From contig PLFC01000131.1 in assembly GCA_003136655.1 (NCBI GenBank), forward strand, positions 16,299 to 54,821: a stretch of DNA of 38,523 bases. Reading direction: 5' to 3'. The first letter of the stretch is position 1, and each line of letters starts with the position of its first letter. The DNA is from Vulcanimicrobiota bacterium (GTDB lineage: Bacteria > Vulcanimicrobiota > Vulcanimicrobiia > Vulcanimicrobiales > Vulcanimicrobiaceae). The translations under genes were made by a program, and so were the position numbers. The notes under the pieces were generated by a model, which made no database searches, was not told the DNA's origin, and worked only from the letters and a program-made list of their open reading frames with translations. Shown here piece by piece: positions 15,827-22,109 of the stretch.

Positions 15827-16341
15827 GCCGCGCCGCGGGCGCCCTCGCGCTCGGGCTCGCGCTCTGCGCGCTGCCGGCGGCGGGCCGCGCGCAGAGCTCC
15901 AACGATGCCACGTTCGTCCGCCAGGCCGCCGCCGCGAACGAGCAGGCGATTCGCGACGCACGTTTGCAGTTGCGAGCGGGCAGCGGCGAATCGGTGCGCA
16001 CGTACGCTCAGTCGTTGATCGACGACGATTCGCTGGCGCTCGTGATGTTGCGGGCGGCCGCGCGCGACGCCCACCTGGTCGTGCCAGTCGACGCGAGTTT
16101 GCCGCCCTCGCCCGTGGTCGCTCGCGGCGCCGCGCCCGTGGTCAATGCGGTCGCGCCCGATTACTTCCGGGTCGTGATCGCGGATCAACGCCAAATGCTC
16201 GCGCTCTTACAGGCTGAGGCCTCGGGAACGGGTTCGGCCGCGCTGCGAACGTGGGCCGCCGACGAGCTTCCGGTGGTGACGCGACAACTGGCGCAAGCCG
16301 AGGTGCAACTCGCCGAAGCGACGCAGTTCACGCACCCGTAG
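15823..16341 (+). CDS. Exported DUF4142-like ferritin-fold protein
   Basis: This 172-aa protein has a signal peptide ending near GRAQ (residue 24). The mature part has the DUF4142 pattern: DATFVRQAAAANEQAIRDAR, then GESVRTYAQSLIDDDSLAL, and two further helices with VVIADQRQMLALLQAEA and ELPVVTRQLAQAEVQL. Family members are periplasmic four-helix bundles of unclear function, often near stress genes. The usual histidine of the family's LI.DH motif is Asp here. The start is GTG 15823, coupled (GTGA) to the preceding tiny membrane gene. Confidence 0.82.
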   Translation: MSRAAGALALGLALCALPAAGRAQSSNDATFVRQAAAANEQAIRDARLQLRAGSGESVRTYAQSLIDDDSLALVMLRAAARDAHLVVPVDASLPPSPVVARGAAPVVNAVAPDYFRVVIADQRQMLALLQAEASGTGSAALRTWAADELPVVTRQLAQAEVQLAEATQFTHP

Positions 16342-16356
16342 GCGCGCGGCGCGCGT

Positions 16357-17145
16357 TTAGATTGCGCGCATGACCATGATCGAGGCGTCGTCGCGCAGGG
16401 TACCCGCGGCGTGCTCCTCGACGCGTGCGAAGAGCACGTCGGCCAGTGCCTGGGCGCCGAGCGGAACGTGCTCGAGCAAACACGCCTTGAGGTGCGCCAG
16501 CGTAAACTGTTCGCCGCGCGGGTTGCGCGCTTCGGCGAAGCCGTCGGTGTACAGCACCACGAAGTCTCCCGGCCCCAGCGGCGCGCGTTGCTCTTCGAAG
16601 ATCCAGGCGCGTTGGATGCCGAGCACCAGCCCCGACGATGGCAATTCCTCGACCTCGTCACGTTCGCGGCGGTAGATCAGCGGCGGATCGTGGCCGGCGT
16701 TGACCACCGAGAACATGCGGCCTTCATCCGTGATGGAGCAGAGGAGCATCGAGAAATACTCGTCGGTCAGGAGCGCGTCGGCCATGACCGCGTTTGCCGT
16801 CGAGACGACCTCGACCAGCGTGTGCCCGGCTGCGATCAAGGCGCGCACGACGAACTTCAGCGTCAGCGAGCGCAGCGCGGCGGGCAGCGAACGGCCCGAG
16901 GCGTCGCCCATGGCGAACACCGGCGCGTCGCCGTTGCGCGCGACGACGTCGAGATAGTCGCCGCCGGCGATGCGCGCGGGTGCCGCGCGGATGCCGACGT
17001 CGAGACCGGCATAGCGGACATCGCGCACCTCGAGCAACGTGCGCTGAATGTCGCGCGCCACGTTGTCGAAGTCGTTGAACAAATCGCGGCCGTCGAGCGC
17101 GGCAAGCGCTCGACCCAGCGAGAAGATGTCGACCGGAGGACCCAC
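16357..17145 (-). CDS. SpoIIE/RsbU-type PP2C serine phosphatase
   Basis: This 262-aa stand-alone phosphatase has every metal-binding motif: GGDYLD (61-66), MGDASGRSLP (79-88), VNAGHDPP (148-155), LYTDGFAEA (198-206) and RDDASIMVM at the end. The N-terminal 45 residues are a short helical linker with FNDFDNVARDIQRTLL, typical of regulators placed before the PP2C core. It probably dephosphorylates the STAS antagonist at 14703-15059. The start is GTG 17145 with AGGAAGG just upstream. It is the second phosphatase gene on this strand, 219 bp downstream of the large one. Confidence 0.9.
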   Translation of the reverse strand: MGPPVDIFSLGRALAALDGRDLFNDFDNVARDIQRTLLEVRDVRYAGLDVGIRAAPARIAGGDYLDVVARNGDAPVFAMGDASGRSLPAALRSLTLKFVVRALIAAGHTLVEVVSTANAVMADALLTDEYFSMLLCSITDEGRMFSVVNAGHDPPLIYRRERDEVEELPSSGLVLGIQRAWIFEEQRAPLGPGDFVVLYTDGFAEARNPRGEQFTLAHLKACLLEHVPLGAQALADVLFARVEEHAAGTLRDDASIMVMRAI

Positions 17146-17228
17146 GCTGCCTTCCTACCCAGCACTCGTCCGAGCCACCTGCGCGAATTCCCGTTTTGGA
17201 CCGGCTCGATGAGGGCAACAATCGGGAC

Positions 17229-17435
17229 GTGTCCATCGAGCGCCTCATCGTGTGTCCCTGCGAACACGATATCGACCAACACGATCACCGCGGTTGCTTG
17301 ATCCGCACCTCCGCCGGCCGGTGCGGCTGCACGCGCCACCGCGACGCGGTGCTCGAAACGCTGCTCAGTTTGGAGCGCGAGGAGATCCGCCGGCAGTGGC
17401 TTCCGACGGAACGGCCTGAGCGCCGTTCGGGCTAG
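17229..17435 (+). CDS. Possible small Cys/His-rich protein
   Basis: An open frame with GTG at 17229 (or TTG 17196) encodes 68 residues containing VCPCEHDIDQHDHRGC and GRCGCTRHRDAV. These are five cysteines and several histidines suited to zinc binding, followed by a helix LETLLSLEREEIRRQW. Third codon positions are mostly G or C, like real genes here. It fills the gap between two minus-strand phosphatase genes and overlaps the tail of the upper one by 71 bp. There is no good ribosome binding site, so it may be chance. Confidence 0.35.
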   Translation: MSIERLIVCPCEHDIDQHDHRGCLIRTSAGRCGCTRHRDAVLETLLSLEREEIRRQWLPTERPERRSG

Positions 17436-19443
17436 GCGCCGCCCGGCGCCGCGGCCGCCGCAATGGCGGGAGGACCGCGCGAGCGTGGCTGCCCCCGCGC
17501 GCGCGCCGAACGACGCTGAAATCCTCGGCGATGCTCGCCACGATGTAGAGGCCGCGCCCGCTCTCACTCAGTTGACTCGGTAACTGCGGCGTCTGGGAAC
17601 GGTAGCCGGGCCCGTCGTCGAGCACGTGAATCACCGGGTGGGTGCCGGCCCAGACGAGCGAGGCTTCGATTTCGCCGTTGGCGTGACGAATGGCGTTTCC
17701 CAACAATTCGCCGAAGACCAACTGCGCGCCGGCGATCTCGTCGGCTTCGAAGCCCGATTCACGGAGCACGTCGGCCAGCGCGCGCCGCGCCTCGACCGCC
17801 TGACGCACGTCTTCCGCGGCAAACCGCCAGGTGCGAATCGTGCGTCCTTCGGCCACGGGCTCGCGCACCGCGTTCACGCGTACGGTGAGGATCGCGACGT
17901 CGTCGCGGGAGCCGTTGGGCAGTAAGCGGCGGCGTAAGGCTTTGGCCGGCGAGTCGTTTTCGAACAGCGACGGCTTCGCCAGCTCCGCGCGCAGGCGCGC
18001 CTCGCCTTCGAGCACGTCGCGCGTCGACTCGGTCAGGCCGTCGGTGTAGAGCACGAGCAGCGCGTCGCGCGGCACGACGATGGTCTCCGCGTTGCTGCGC
18101 AAGTGTTTCCCGCGCAGCCCGAGGGGCAGTCCCGAGGTCCACAGTTCCGCGATCGTTCCGTCGGCTTCGCGCAGGAAGGCGGGCGGGTGACCCGCGCTCG
18201 CATAGGTCAATTCGCCGGTAAACGGATCGAGCACGCCCACGAACGCCGTCACGATCCGGTCCGGGTCGTGCGCGCGCAAGGTGCGGTCGGCGGCATCGAG
18301 GATGGCTACCGGATCAGGCGTCGTCTGGCCGACCGCGCGGATCGATTGGCGCATCAGACCCATCGTGACGGCCGCGCTCAAGCCGCTGCCGCAGACGTCG
18401 CCGATGGAAACCAGAATGCGGCCGCCCAGCAACTGCACGGCGTCGTACCAGTCGCCGCCGACCAGCGCTTCGCTGCGGCCCGCCTCGTACACCGCGTCGA
18501 AGAAGACGTCGCTGCGTTCGGGCAGGGTTTGCGGCAATGCTGCGCGTTGAAACGTTCCGGCCACGCGTTGTTCGTGCGCGTAGGTTTCGGCGTTGTGCAG
18601 CGCCAGCGCGAGGCGGCGAGCGAGTTCGCAGAAGAGCGGCAGGTCCGCGTCGCCGAAACGCTGCGCCGTGTTGCGCCGAAACGCAACCAGCACGCCGGCG
18701 TTGCGATAGTCCAAGCGGATCGGCGCGGTTATCGCGCTGTCGGACTCCACGCCGGCAAAAGCATCCTGCGCCACCGGCGAGAGATTGCCGAGCCAATCGG
18801 GGCCGAGTTGCGTCTCGACGTACGGAAAGCCCGAGCGAGCCGAACGCAACGCGGGCGCGAGCGGATCGAGCACCGTGTTCTGCAGCAATCGAGCCGCGCG
18901 CGATGCGTCGTCGCGGGCCCGGCTCGTCGCGACGATGCGCGTCTCGCCGTCGGCATCGGTTGCCGCGATGAAGGCCCAGTCCGCGCCCGCCGGTACGACG
19001 GCGTCGAGCAGCGCCGCATACGCGTCGGAGGCATCCAGCGACGCGGCCAAGCGCGTCCCGGCGTCGATGAGCAGGCGTAGCGCCGCTTCACTCTGCGCGC
19101 GCTCGTCGATGTCGGTCTCGCTGCCCAGCCATCCGGTCAGTACGCCGTCTTCGAAGATCGGCAGCACCTTGGCGAAGAACGTCCGGTAGCGGCCCGTGCG
19201 CGAGTCGAGCAATCGCGTTTCGTACGAAAACTCGGCGTGCGAACTGAGCGCGCGGCGCCACTGTTCGCGCACGTACGCACGGTCTTCGGGATGTACCGCG
19301 TTCTGGATCCAACGCCAGCCGTAACTCGAGGCCGGCTCGAGGCCGGTCTCGCGCTCCCAGCGGTCGTTGGAAGAGAAGCGCTCGCCAAATGCGTCGCAAC
19401 GCCAAATGATGTGCGGCAACGACTCGAGCAAAGGAGACTCCAT
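17365..19443 (-). CDS. PAS-GAF-PP2C phosphatase with C-terminal anti-sigma HATPase domain
   Basis: This 692-aa cytoplasmic sensor switch has four modules. A PAS domain spans about 10-118 (LPHIIWRCDAFGERFSSND to GWLGSETDIDER). A GAF domain spans about 122-287. A SpoIIE PP2C core spans 315-525 with GGDWYD (329-334), GDVCGSG (348-354), AGHPP (417-421), YTDG (466-469) and DD (514-515). An RsbW-like HATPase spans 540-658 with N-box ELLGNAIRHA (579-588), DDGPGY (609-614) and GRGLYI (629-634). It can thus both remove and add phosphate on a STAS antagonist. A Pro/Arg-rich tail follows. ATG 19443 fits the PAS start; TTG 19467 is an alternative. Confidence 0.92.
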   Translation of the reverse strand: MESPLLESLPHIIWRCDAFGERFSSNDRWERETGLEPASSYGWRWIQNAVHPEDRAYVREQWRRALSSHAEFSYETRLLDSRTGRYRTFFAKVLPIFEDGVLTGWLGSETDIDERAQSEAALRLLIDAGTRLAASLDASDAYAALLDAVVPAGADWAFIAATDADGETRIVATSRARDDASRAARLLQNTVLDPLAPALRSARSGFPYVETQLGPDWLGNLSPVAQDAFAGVESDSAITAPIRLDYRNAGVLVAFRRNTAQRFGDADLPLFCELARRLALALHNAETYAHEQRVAGTFQRAALPQTLPERSDVFFDAVYEAGRSEALVGGDWYDAVQLLGGRILVSIGDVCGSGLSAAVTMGLMRQSIRAVGQTTPDPVAILDAADRTLRAHDPDRIVTAFVGVLDPFTGELTYASAGHPPAFLREADGTIAELWTSGLPLGLRGKHLRSNAETIVVPRDALLVLYTDGLTESTRDVLEGEARLRAELAKPSLFENDSPAKALRRRLLPNGSRDDVAILTVRVNAVREPVAEGRTIRTWRFAAEDVRQAVEARRALADVLRESGFEADEIAGAQLVFGELLGNAIRHANGEIEASLVWAGTHPVIHVLDDGPGYRSQTPQLPSQLSESGRGLYIVASIAEDFSVVRRARGGSHARAVLPPLRRPRRRAAPSPNGAQAVPSEATAGGSPRAPN

Positions 19444-19549
19444 CGATGAGCGGTGCTTCGCGTCCAAACGGCTACGTCATAGACGCCGAGGGATGGCTCG
19501 CTCGCACGGAGTCCGGCGCGCCCGTTAGCCCGGAGGCGGTCTCGGGAAC

Positions 19550-19678
19550 GTGTCGGGCATGATCGAAGAACGTGCTACCGACGACCATGCCTGGGAGAAC
19601 GAACTGACCGAGGAAGACATGCCTTCGCCCGAACAGCGCGAGGACGAGGCTCACGAGATCACGCTCGATCCGCAGTAG
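19550..19678 (+). CDS. Tiny acidic protein (candidate), 42 aa
   Basis: GTG 19550 (or ATG 19559) opens a frame of 42 or 39 residues ending at TAG 19676. About a third of the residues are Asp or Glu (ENELTEEDMPSPEQREDEAH). GGAGG at 19532-19536 lies about 13 nt before the GTG, which is long but usable. It converges on another tiny acidic gene 18 bp downstream. No family is known to me. Confidence 0.4.
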   Translation: MSGMIEERATDDHAWENELTEEDMPSPEQREDEAHEITLDPQ

Positions 19679-19696
19679 TCCGCGACGGGGTCGGGC

Positions 19697-19870
19697 CTAG
19701 AAGTGCTCGTCCTCGGTGGGATGCTCTTCGTCTTTGTGGTCGTCGGCGTTGGGCTCGTACGAGTTGTCGCCGTAGACGGTTTCCGGCGTCTGGCTGATGC
19801 CGGCTACGTCGGCCTCGCGGCGGGTGAGGGTCGGTTCGTCGTCGGGGCTGCGTTCGATCTCGTCACTCAT
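19697..19870 (-). CDS. Tiny acidic protein, 57 aa
   Basis: ATG 19870 begins a strongly acidic, soluble protein: MSDEIERSPDDEPTLTRRE at the start, ETVYGDNSYEPNADDHKDEE and EDEHF at the end. Codon third positions follow the G+C-rich usage of the window. A promoter with a 17-bp spacer ends 6 nt before the ATG, which supports it as real and leaderless. It is probably intrinsically disordered. No family is recognised. It sits between the phosphatase/kinase gene and the MarR gene. Confidence 0.6.
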   Translation of the reverse strand: MSDEIERSPDDEPTLTRREADVAGISQTPETVYGDNSYEPNADDHKDEEHPTEDEHF

Positions 19871-19876
19871 ACCGTC

Positions 19877-19905
19877 ACCATACCGCAGAAGGCGCCCGGC
19901 GTCAC
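19877..19905 (-). promoter_or_regulatory. Promoter of the 57-aa acidic gene
   Basis: On the minus strand, GTGACG (plus 19900-19905) and TATGGT (plus 19877-19882) are exactly 17 bp apart, each with four consensus matches. The -10 box ends 6 nt before ATG 19870, predicting a leaderless transcript. Confidence 0.5.
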
Positions 19906-19920
19906 TTGCAGCGTCGTGGA

Positions 19921-20400
19921 CTAGCGCGCGGCCTCGACGGCCTCGGCCGGTTCGAGCGAATCGAGGGCGCGGCGCAACACGTCGCGTAGCAGGCGCTGGT
20001 CGGCGAGACTCAAGTTGGCGATGGCGGGCGGAGCCTGCTCCATGCGCGCGGCTAGGCGTGCGTGGGCGATCTTGCCGCTGTCGGTGACCACGAGAACTTT
20101 GACGCGCCGGTCGTGACCCGCCGCTTTACGCTCCACGAATCCGCGCGCTTCCAGCCGATCGATGATTGCGGTGACGTTTGAGGCGTCGCAACTGAGCGCC
20201 GTGGCCAATTCGCTCATCGTCGACGGCTCGTCGGCGACCAAGAGTTTGAGCGTCCACGCCTGGACGGGCGTCATGTCGAAGTCGGCGGCGATCGCCTCGA
20301 TGTGCGGTTTGCTCGCTTTGGAAACTTCGAACATCAACTGCCAGGCCTGCGCACCGGGCGACACGGGCCGACGTCTGGATCGCTTGGGAAGCGCGGTCAC
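19921..20400 (-). CDS. MarR family transcriptional regulator
   Basis: This 159-aa winged-helix dimer has an N-terminal basic stretch, dimer helices (AQAWQLMFEVSKASKPHIEAI), then the DNA-binding core FDMTPVQAWTLKLL, TMSELATALSCDASNVTAIIDRLEARGFVERK, and the wing HDRRVKVLVVTDSGK. A single cysteine (Cys in LSCDASN) lies at the start of the recognition helix region and could sense oxidants, which is speculative. GTG 20400 lies 6 nt after a -10 box. It is divergent from doxX with a near-perfect palindrome in between, so it probably represses doxX-ECF. Confidence 0.92.
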   Translation of the reverse strand: MTALPKRSRRRPVSPGAQAWQLMFEVSKASKPHIEAIAADFDMTPVQAWTLKLLVADEPSTMSELATALSCDASNVTAIIDRLEARGFVERKAAGHDRRVKVLVVTDSGKIAHARLAARMEQAPPAIANLSLADQRLLRDVLRRALDSLEPAEAVEAAR

Positions 20401-20406
20401 GCAGGT

Positions 20407-20435
20407 ATCTTAGCGCACCTCTTCGGAACTAGCAA
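20407..20435 (-). promoter_or_regulatory. marR promoter
   Basis: On the minus strand, TTGCTA (plus 20430-20435) and TAAGAT (plus 20407-20412) are exactly 17 bp apart, each with four consensus matches. The -10 box ends 6 nt before the GTG start, so the mRNA would be leaderless. The MarR-type palindrome lies directly upstream of the -35 box. Confidence 0.5.
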
Positions 20436-20436
20436 G

Positions 20437-20457
20437 ACTGTTGACTTGGTCAATAGT
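20437..20457. promoter_or_regulatory. Candidate MarR operator
   Basis: The sequence ACTGTTGAC-TTG-GTCAATAGT has 9-bp arms with one mismatch; the core TTGAC-TTG-GTCAA is perfect. It covers the -35 box of doxX and abuts the marR -35 box. Its size and TTGAC/GTCAA symmetry fit MarR-family operators. Repression of doxX by the divergent MarR is the simple inference. Confidence 0.7.
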
Positions 20458-20469
20458 TGGTGATACAAA
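20441..20469 (+). promoter_or_regulatory. doxX-ECF promoter
   Basis: TTGACT (20441-20446) and TACAAA (20464-20469) are separated by 17 bp. Transcription would begin near 20476, about 22 nt before the TTG start at 20498, leaving room for the GGAG ribosome binding site at 20486-20489. The -35 box lies inside the MarR-type palindrome. Confidence 0.55.
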
Positions 20470-20497
20470 GCATTTGCCCCATGCCGGAGTTGACTCG

Positions 20498-20875
20498 TTG
20501 ACGATCTTCCTCGCCGTCCTGCGAACGCTCGTGGGACTGGTCTTCGTGGTGTCGGGAGCCGCCAAGCTCTTCCAGCATCAACTTTTCGCGGCAAAGTTCG
20601 CCGGTTGGGGTGTGCCCGCGCCGGATGTTTCCGTGCTCGCGGTCGGTGCGTTGGAAATCGTTTGCGGCGGGCTGTTCGCGCTCGGCGCGCTGACGCGCCC
20701 GGTGGGCATGCTGTTGGCGACGATCATGGTGGCGGCCGCATATTTTGCAGGCCGCGCGGAACCCGTGCCGCACCTGATCGTGACCCCAATCCTTTTCGTT
20801 TTATGCGTGTTCTTTGCGTGGCGTAGCGGCCGGGTGCCCGGCCGCACACCGCTGCGGCGCCCGGGAGTGCAATGA
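20498..20875 (+). CDS. DoxX family membrane protein
   Basis: This 125-aa protein has four membrane helices. The DoxX pattern is LRTLVGLVFVVSGAAKLFQ, then FAAKFAGWGVPAPD, ALEIVCGGLFALGALTRPVG, and AAAYFAGR. Some DoxX proteins act in oxidative stress with partner redox proteins. I chose TTG 20498 because GGAG ends 8 nt before it and the protein then starts at the first helix; a longer frame would overlap the promoter. Its stop overlaps the ECF sigma start (ATGA), so the two are coupled. Confidence 0.87.
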   Translation: MTIFLAVLRTLVGLVFVVSGAAKLFQHQLFAAKFAGWGVPAPDVSVLAVGALEIVCGGLFALGALTRPVGMLLATIMVAAAYFAGRAEPVPHLIVTPILFVLCVFFAWRSGRVPGRTPLRRPGVQ

Positions 20876-21420
20876 GCGATACTGGAGACACGGCGCTGGT
20901 CGATGCCGCGCGGCAAGGTTCGGATGAAGCGTTCGCCGAGCTGGTCGACCGGTATCGCGCGCCGGTCGTGCGCCTCGCCTACCGGCTGACGCACGATCCC
21001 GACGAAGCCAAGGACATCGCACAGGATGCGTTCCTGCGTGCGTACCGCGGTCTGCGCGACTTCCGCACCGACCGGCCCTTCGCGCGCTGGCTCTTCGTGA
21101 TCGCCCGCAACGCGTCGCTGGATTCGATTCGCCGGCGCAAGCGCACGAGCAGCGTCGACGCGGTGCCCGACGAAGATCAGAGTCCGACGCCTGAAGAATC
21201 GGCGCTGCGCAACGACGAGGCCGTGCGCGTGCGCGAAGCCGTCGCCGCGTTGCAACCGCGGTACCGCGCGGCGCTCGAGTTGTATTACGTGCGCGGTTTA
21301 CGCTATCGCGAGATCGCGCTCGAATTGGGCATCCCGCTCGGCACGGTAAAGACGTATATCTCCCGCGCGAAGCGCAAGCTGCGCGAAGAGTTGGAAGGCG
21401 ACCTCGGCCTAGCGGCCTGA
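20872..21420 (+). CDS. ECF-type RNA polymerase sigma factor
   Basis: This 182-aa sigma factor has region 2 (EAFAELVDRYRAPVVRLAYRL, DEAKDIAQDAFLRAYRGL, FARWLFVIARNASLDSIRRR) and region 4 (LQPRYRAALELYYVRGLRYREIALELGIPLGTVKTYISRAKRKL). There is no C-terminal SnoaL-like extension and no anti-sigma gene follows. Instead it is coupled (ATGA) to the membrane protein DoxX and runs into a convergent AhpD-like gene with a 12-bp overlap. Control may come from MarR repression of the shared promoter. Confidence 0.93.
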   Translation: MSDTGDTALVDAARQGSDEAFAELVDRYRAPVVRLAYRLTHDPDEAKDIAQDAFLRAYRGLRDFRTDRPFARWLFVIARNASLDSIRRRKRTSSVDAVPDEDQSPTPEESALRNDEAVRVREAVAALQPRYRAALELYYVRGLRYREIALELGIPLGTVKTYISRAKRKLREELEGDLGLAA

Positions 21421-22038
21421 CGCGCCGGGCGGCGCGAGCCGGCCCATCTCGTAGAACTCGCGATTAGGGCGCATGTCCATCAAGCCCGCCATGCGGTTGG
21501 AAAATCCGAAGAATGCGGCGATCGCTGCGATATCCCAGATATCGTCGCGGGAGAAGCCCGCGGCCTGCAGCGCGTCGATCTCGGCATCGCTCGCGGCGAA
21601 GCCGCGCTCGTTCACGCGCGACGCAAAGGCGAGCATCGCGCGCCAGCGCGGCGTGAGATCGGCCGTCGTCCAGTTCGTCGCGATCTGGTCGGCGAGAATC
21701 GGATCTTTACTCAGGATGCGCAGCGCCGCGCCGTGCGCCGTGACGCAATAGAGACACAGGTTTTCGGCCGACACCGCCACGACGATCGCCTCGCGCTCCG
21801 CGCGCGAGAGACCGCTCGGACCGCGCATGAGGACGTCGTGGTATTGCATGAAGGCTCGAAAGTGCTCGGGTCGCTGCGCGTACGCCCGGAAGACGTTGGG
21901 CACGAAGCCGACCTTGGTGCGATTCTGGGCGTAGATCTCGCGGAGGTCGTCGGGCAGTTCGGCCTCGGGCGGCTCGCCGAAGCGCGAGGGCCGAAAGCGG
22001 GCGCCGTCGTGGGTTGAGGATTCGCCGGGAGAGGGCAT
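21409..22038 (-). CDS. AhpD/carboxymuconolactone decarboxylase-like peroxidase-related protein
   Basis: This 209-aa helical protein has the AhpD-like redox motif: LSRAEREAIVVAVSAENLCLYCVTAH, with Glu83, Cys95, Cys98 and His102 forming the expected CxxC-x3-His site. The C-terminal half resembles the uncharacterised peroxidase-related group (RWRAMLAFASRVNERG, FSRDDIWDIAAIAAFFGFSNRMA). It probably reduces peroxides. I chose ATG 22038 because longer frames run through the divergent padR promoter. The stop overlaps the ECF gene tail by 12 bp. Confidence 0.87.
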   Translation of the reverse strand: MPSPGESSTHDGARFRPSRFGEPPEAELPDDLREIYAQNRTKVGFVPNVFRAYAQRPEHFRAFMQYHDVLMRGPSGLSRAEREAIVVAVSAENLCLYCVTAHGAALRILSKDPILADQIATNWTTADLTPRWRAMLAFASRVNERGFAASDAEIDALQAAGFSRDDIWDIAAIAAFFGFSNRMAGLMDMRPNREFYEMGRLAPPGASGR

Positions 22039-22072
22039 GCGGCGCGGTTCGGCGGTCGAACGAGCGTTCCGC

Positions 22073-22109
22073 TTGACGTATCGCGATATATCGTGATAGT
22101 GTCGCGATA
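22073..22109 (+). promoter_or_regulatory. padR promoter with three tandem palindromic operator copies
   Basis: Three 10-bp boxes follow each other: TATCGCGATA (22079-22088, perfect palindrome), TATCGTGATA (22089-22098) and TGTCGCGATA (22100-22109). They fill the spacer and -10 region of a promoter with -35 TTGACG (22073-22078) and GATAGT (22095-22100, 16-bp spacer). The last copy includes the A of the ATG. TATCGCGATA-type dyads are typical of PadR sites. The divergent AhpD-like gene starts 70 bp away and may share the control. Confidence 0.75.
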
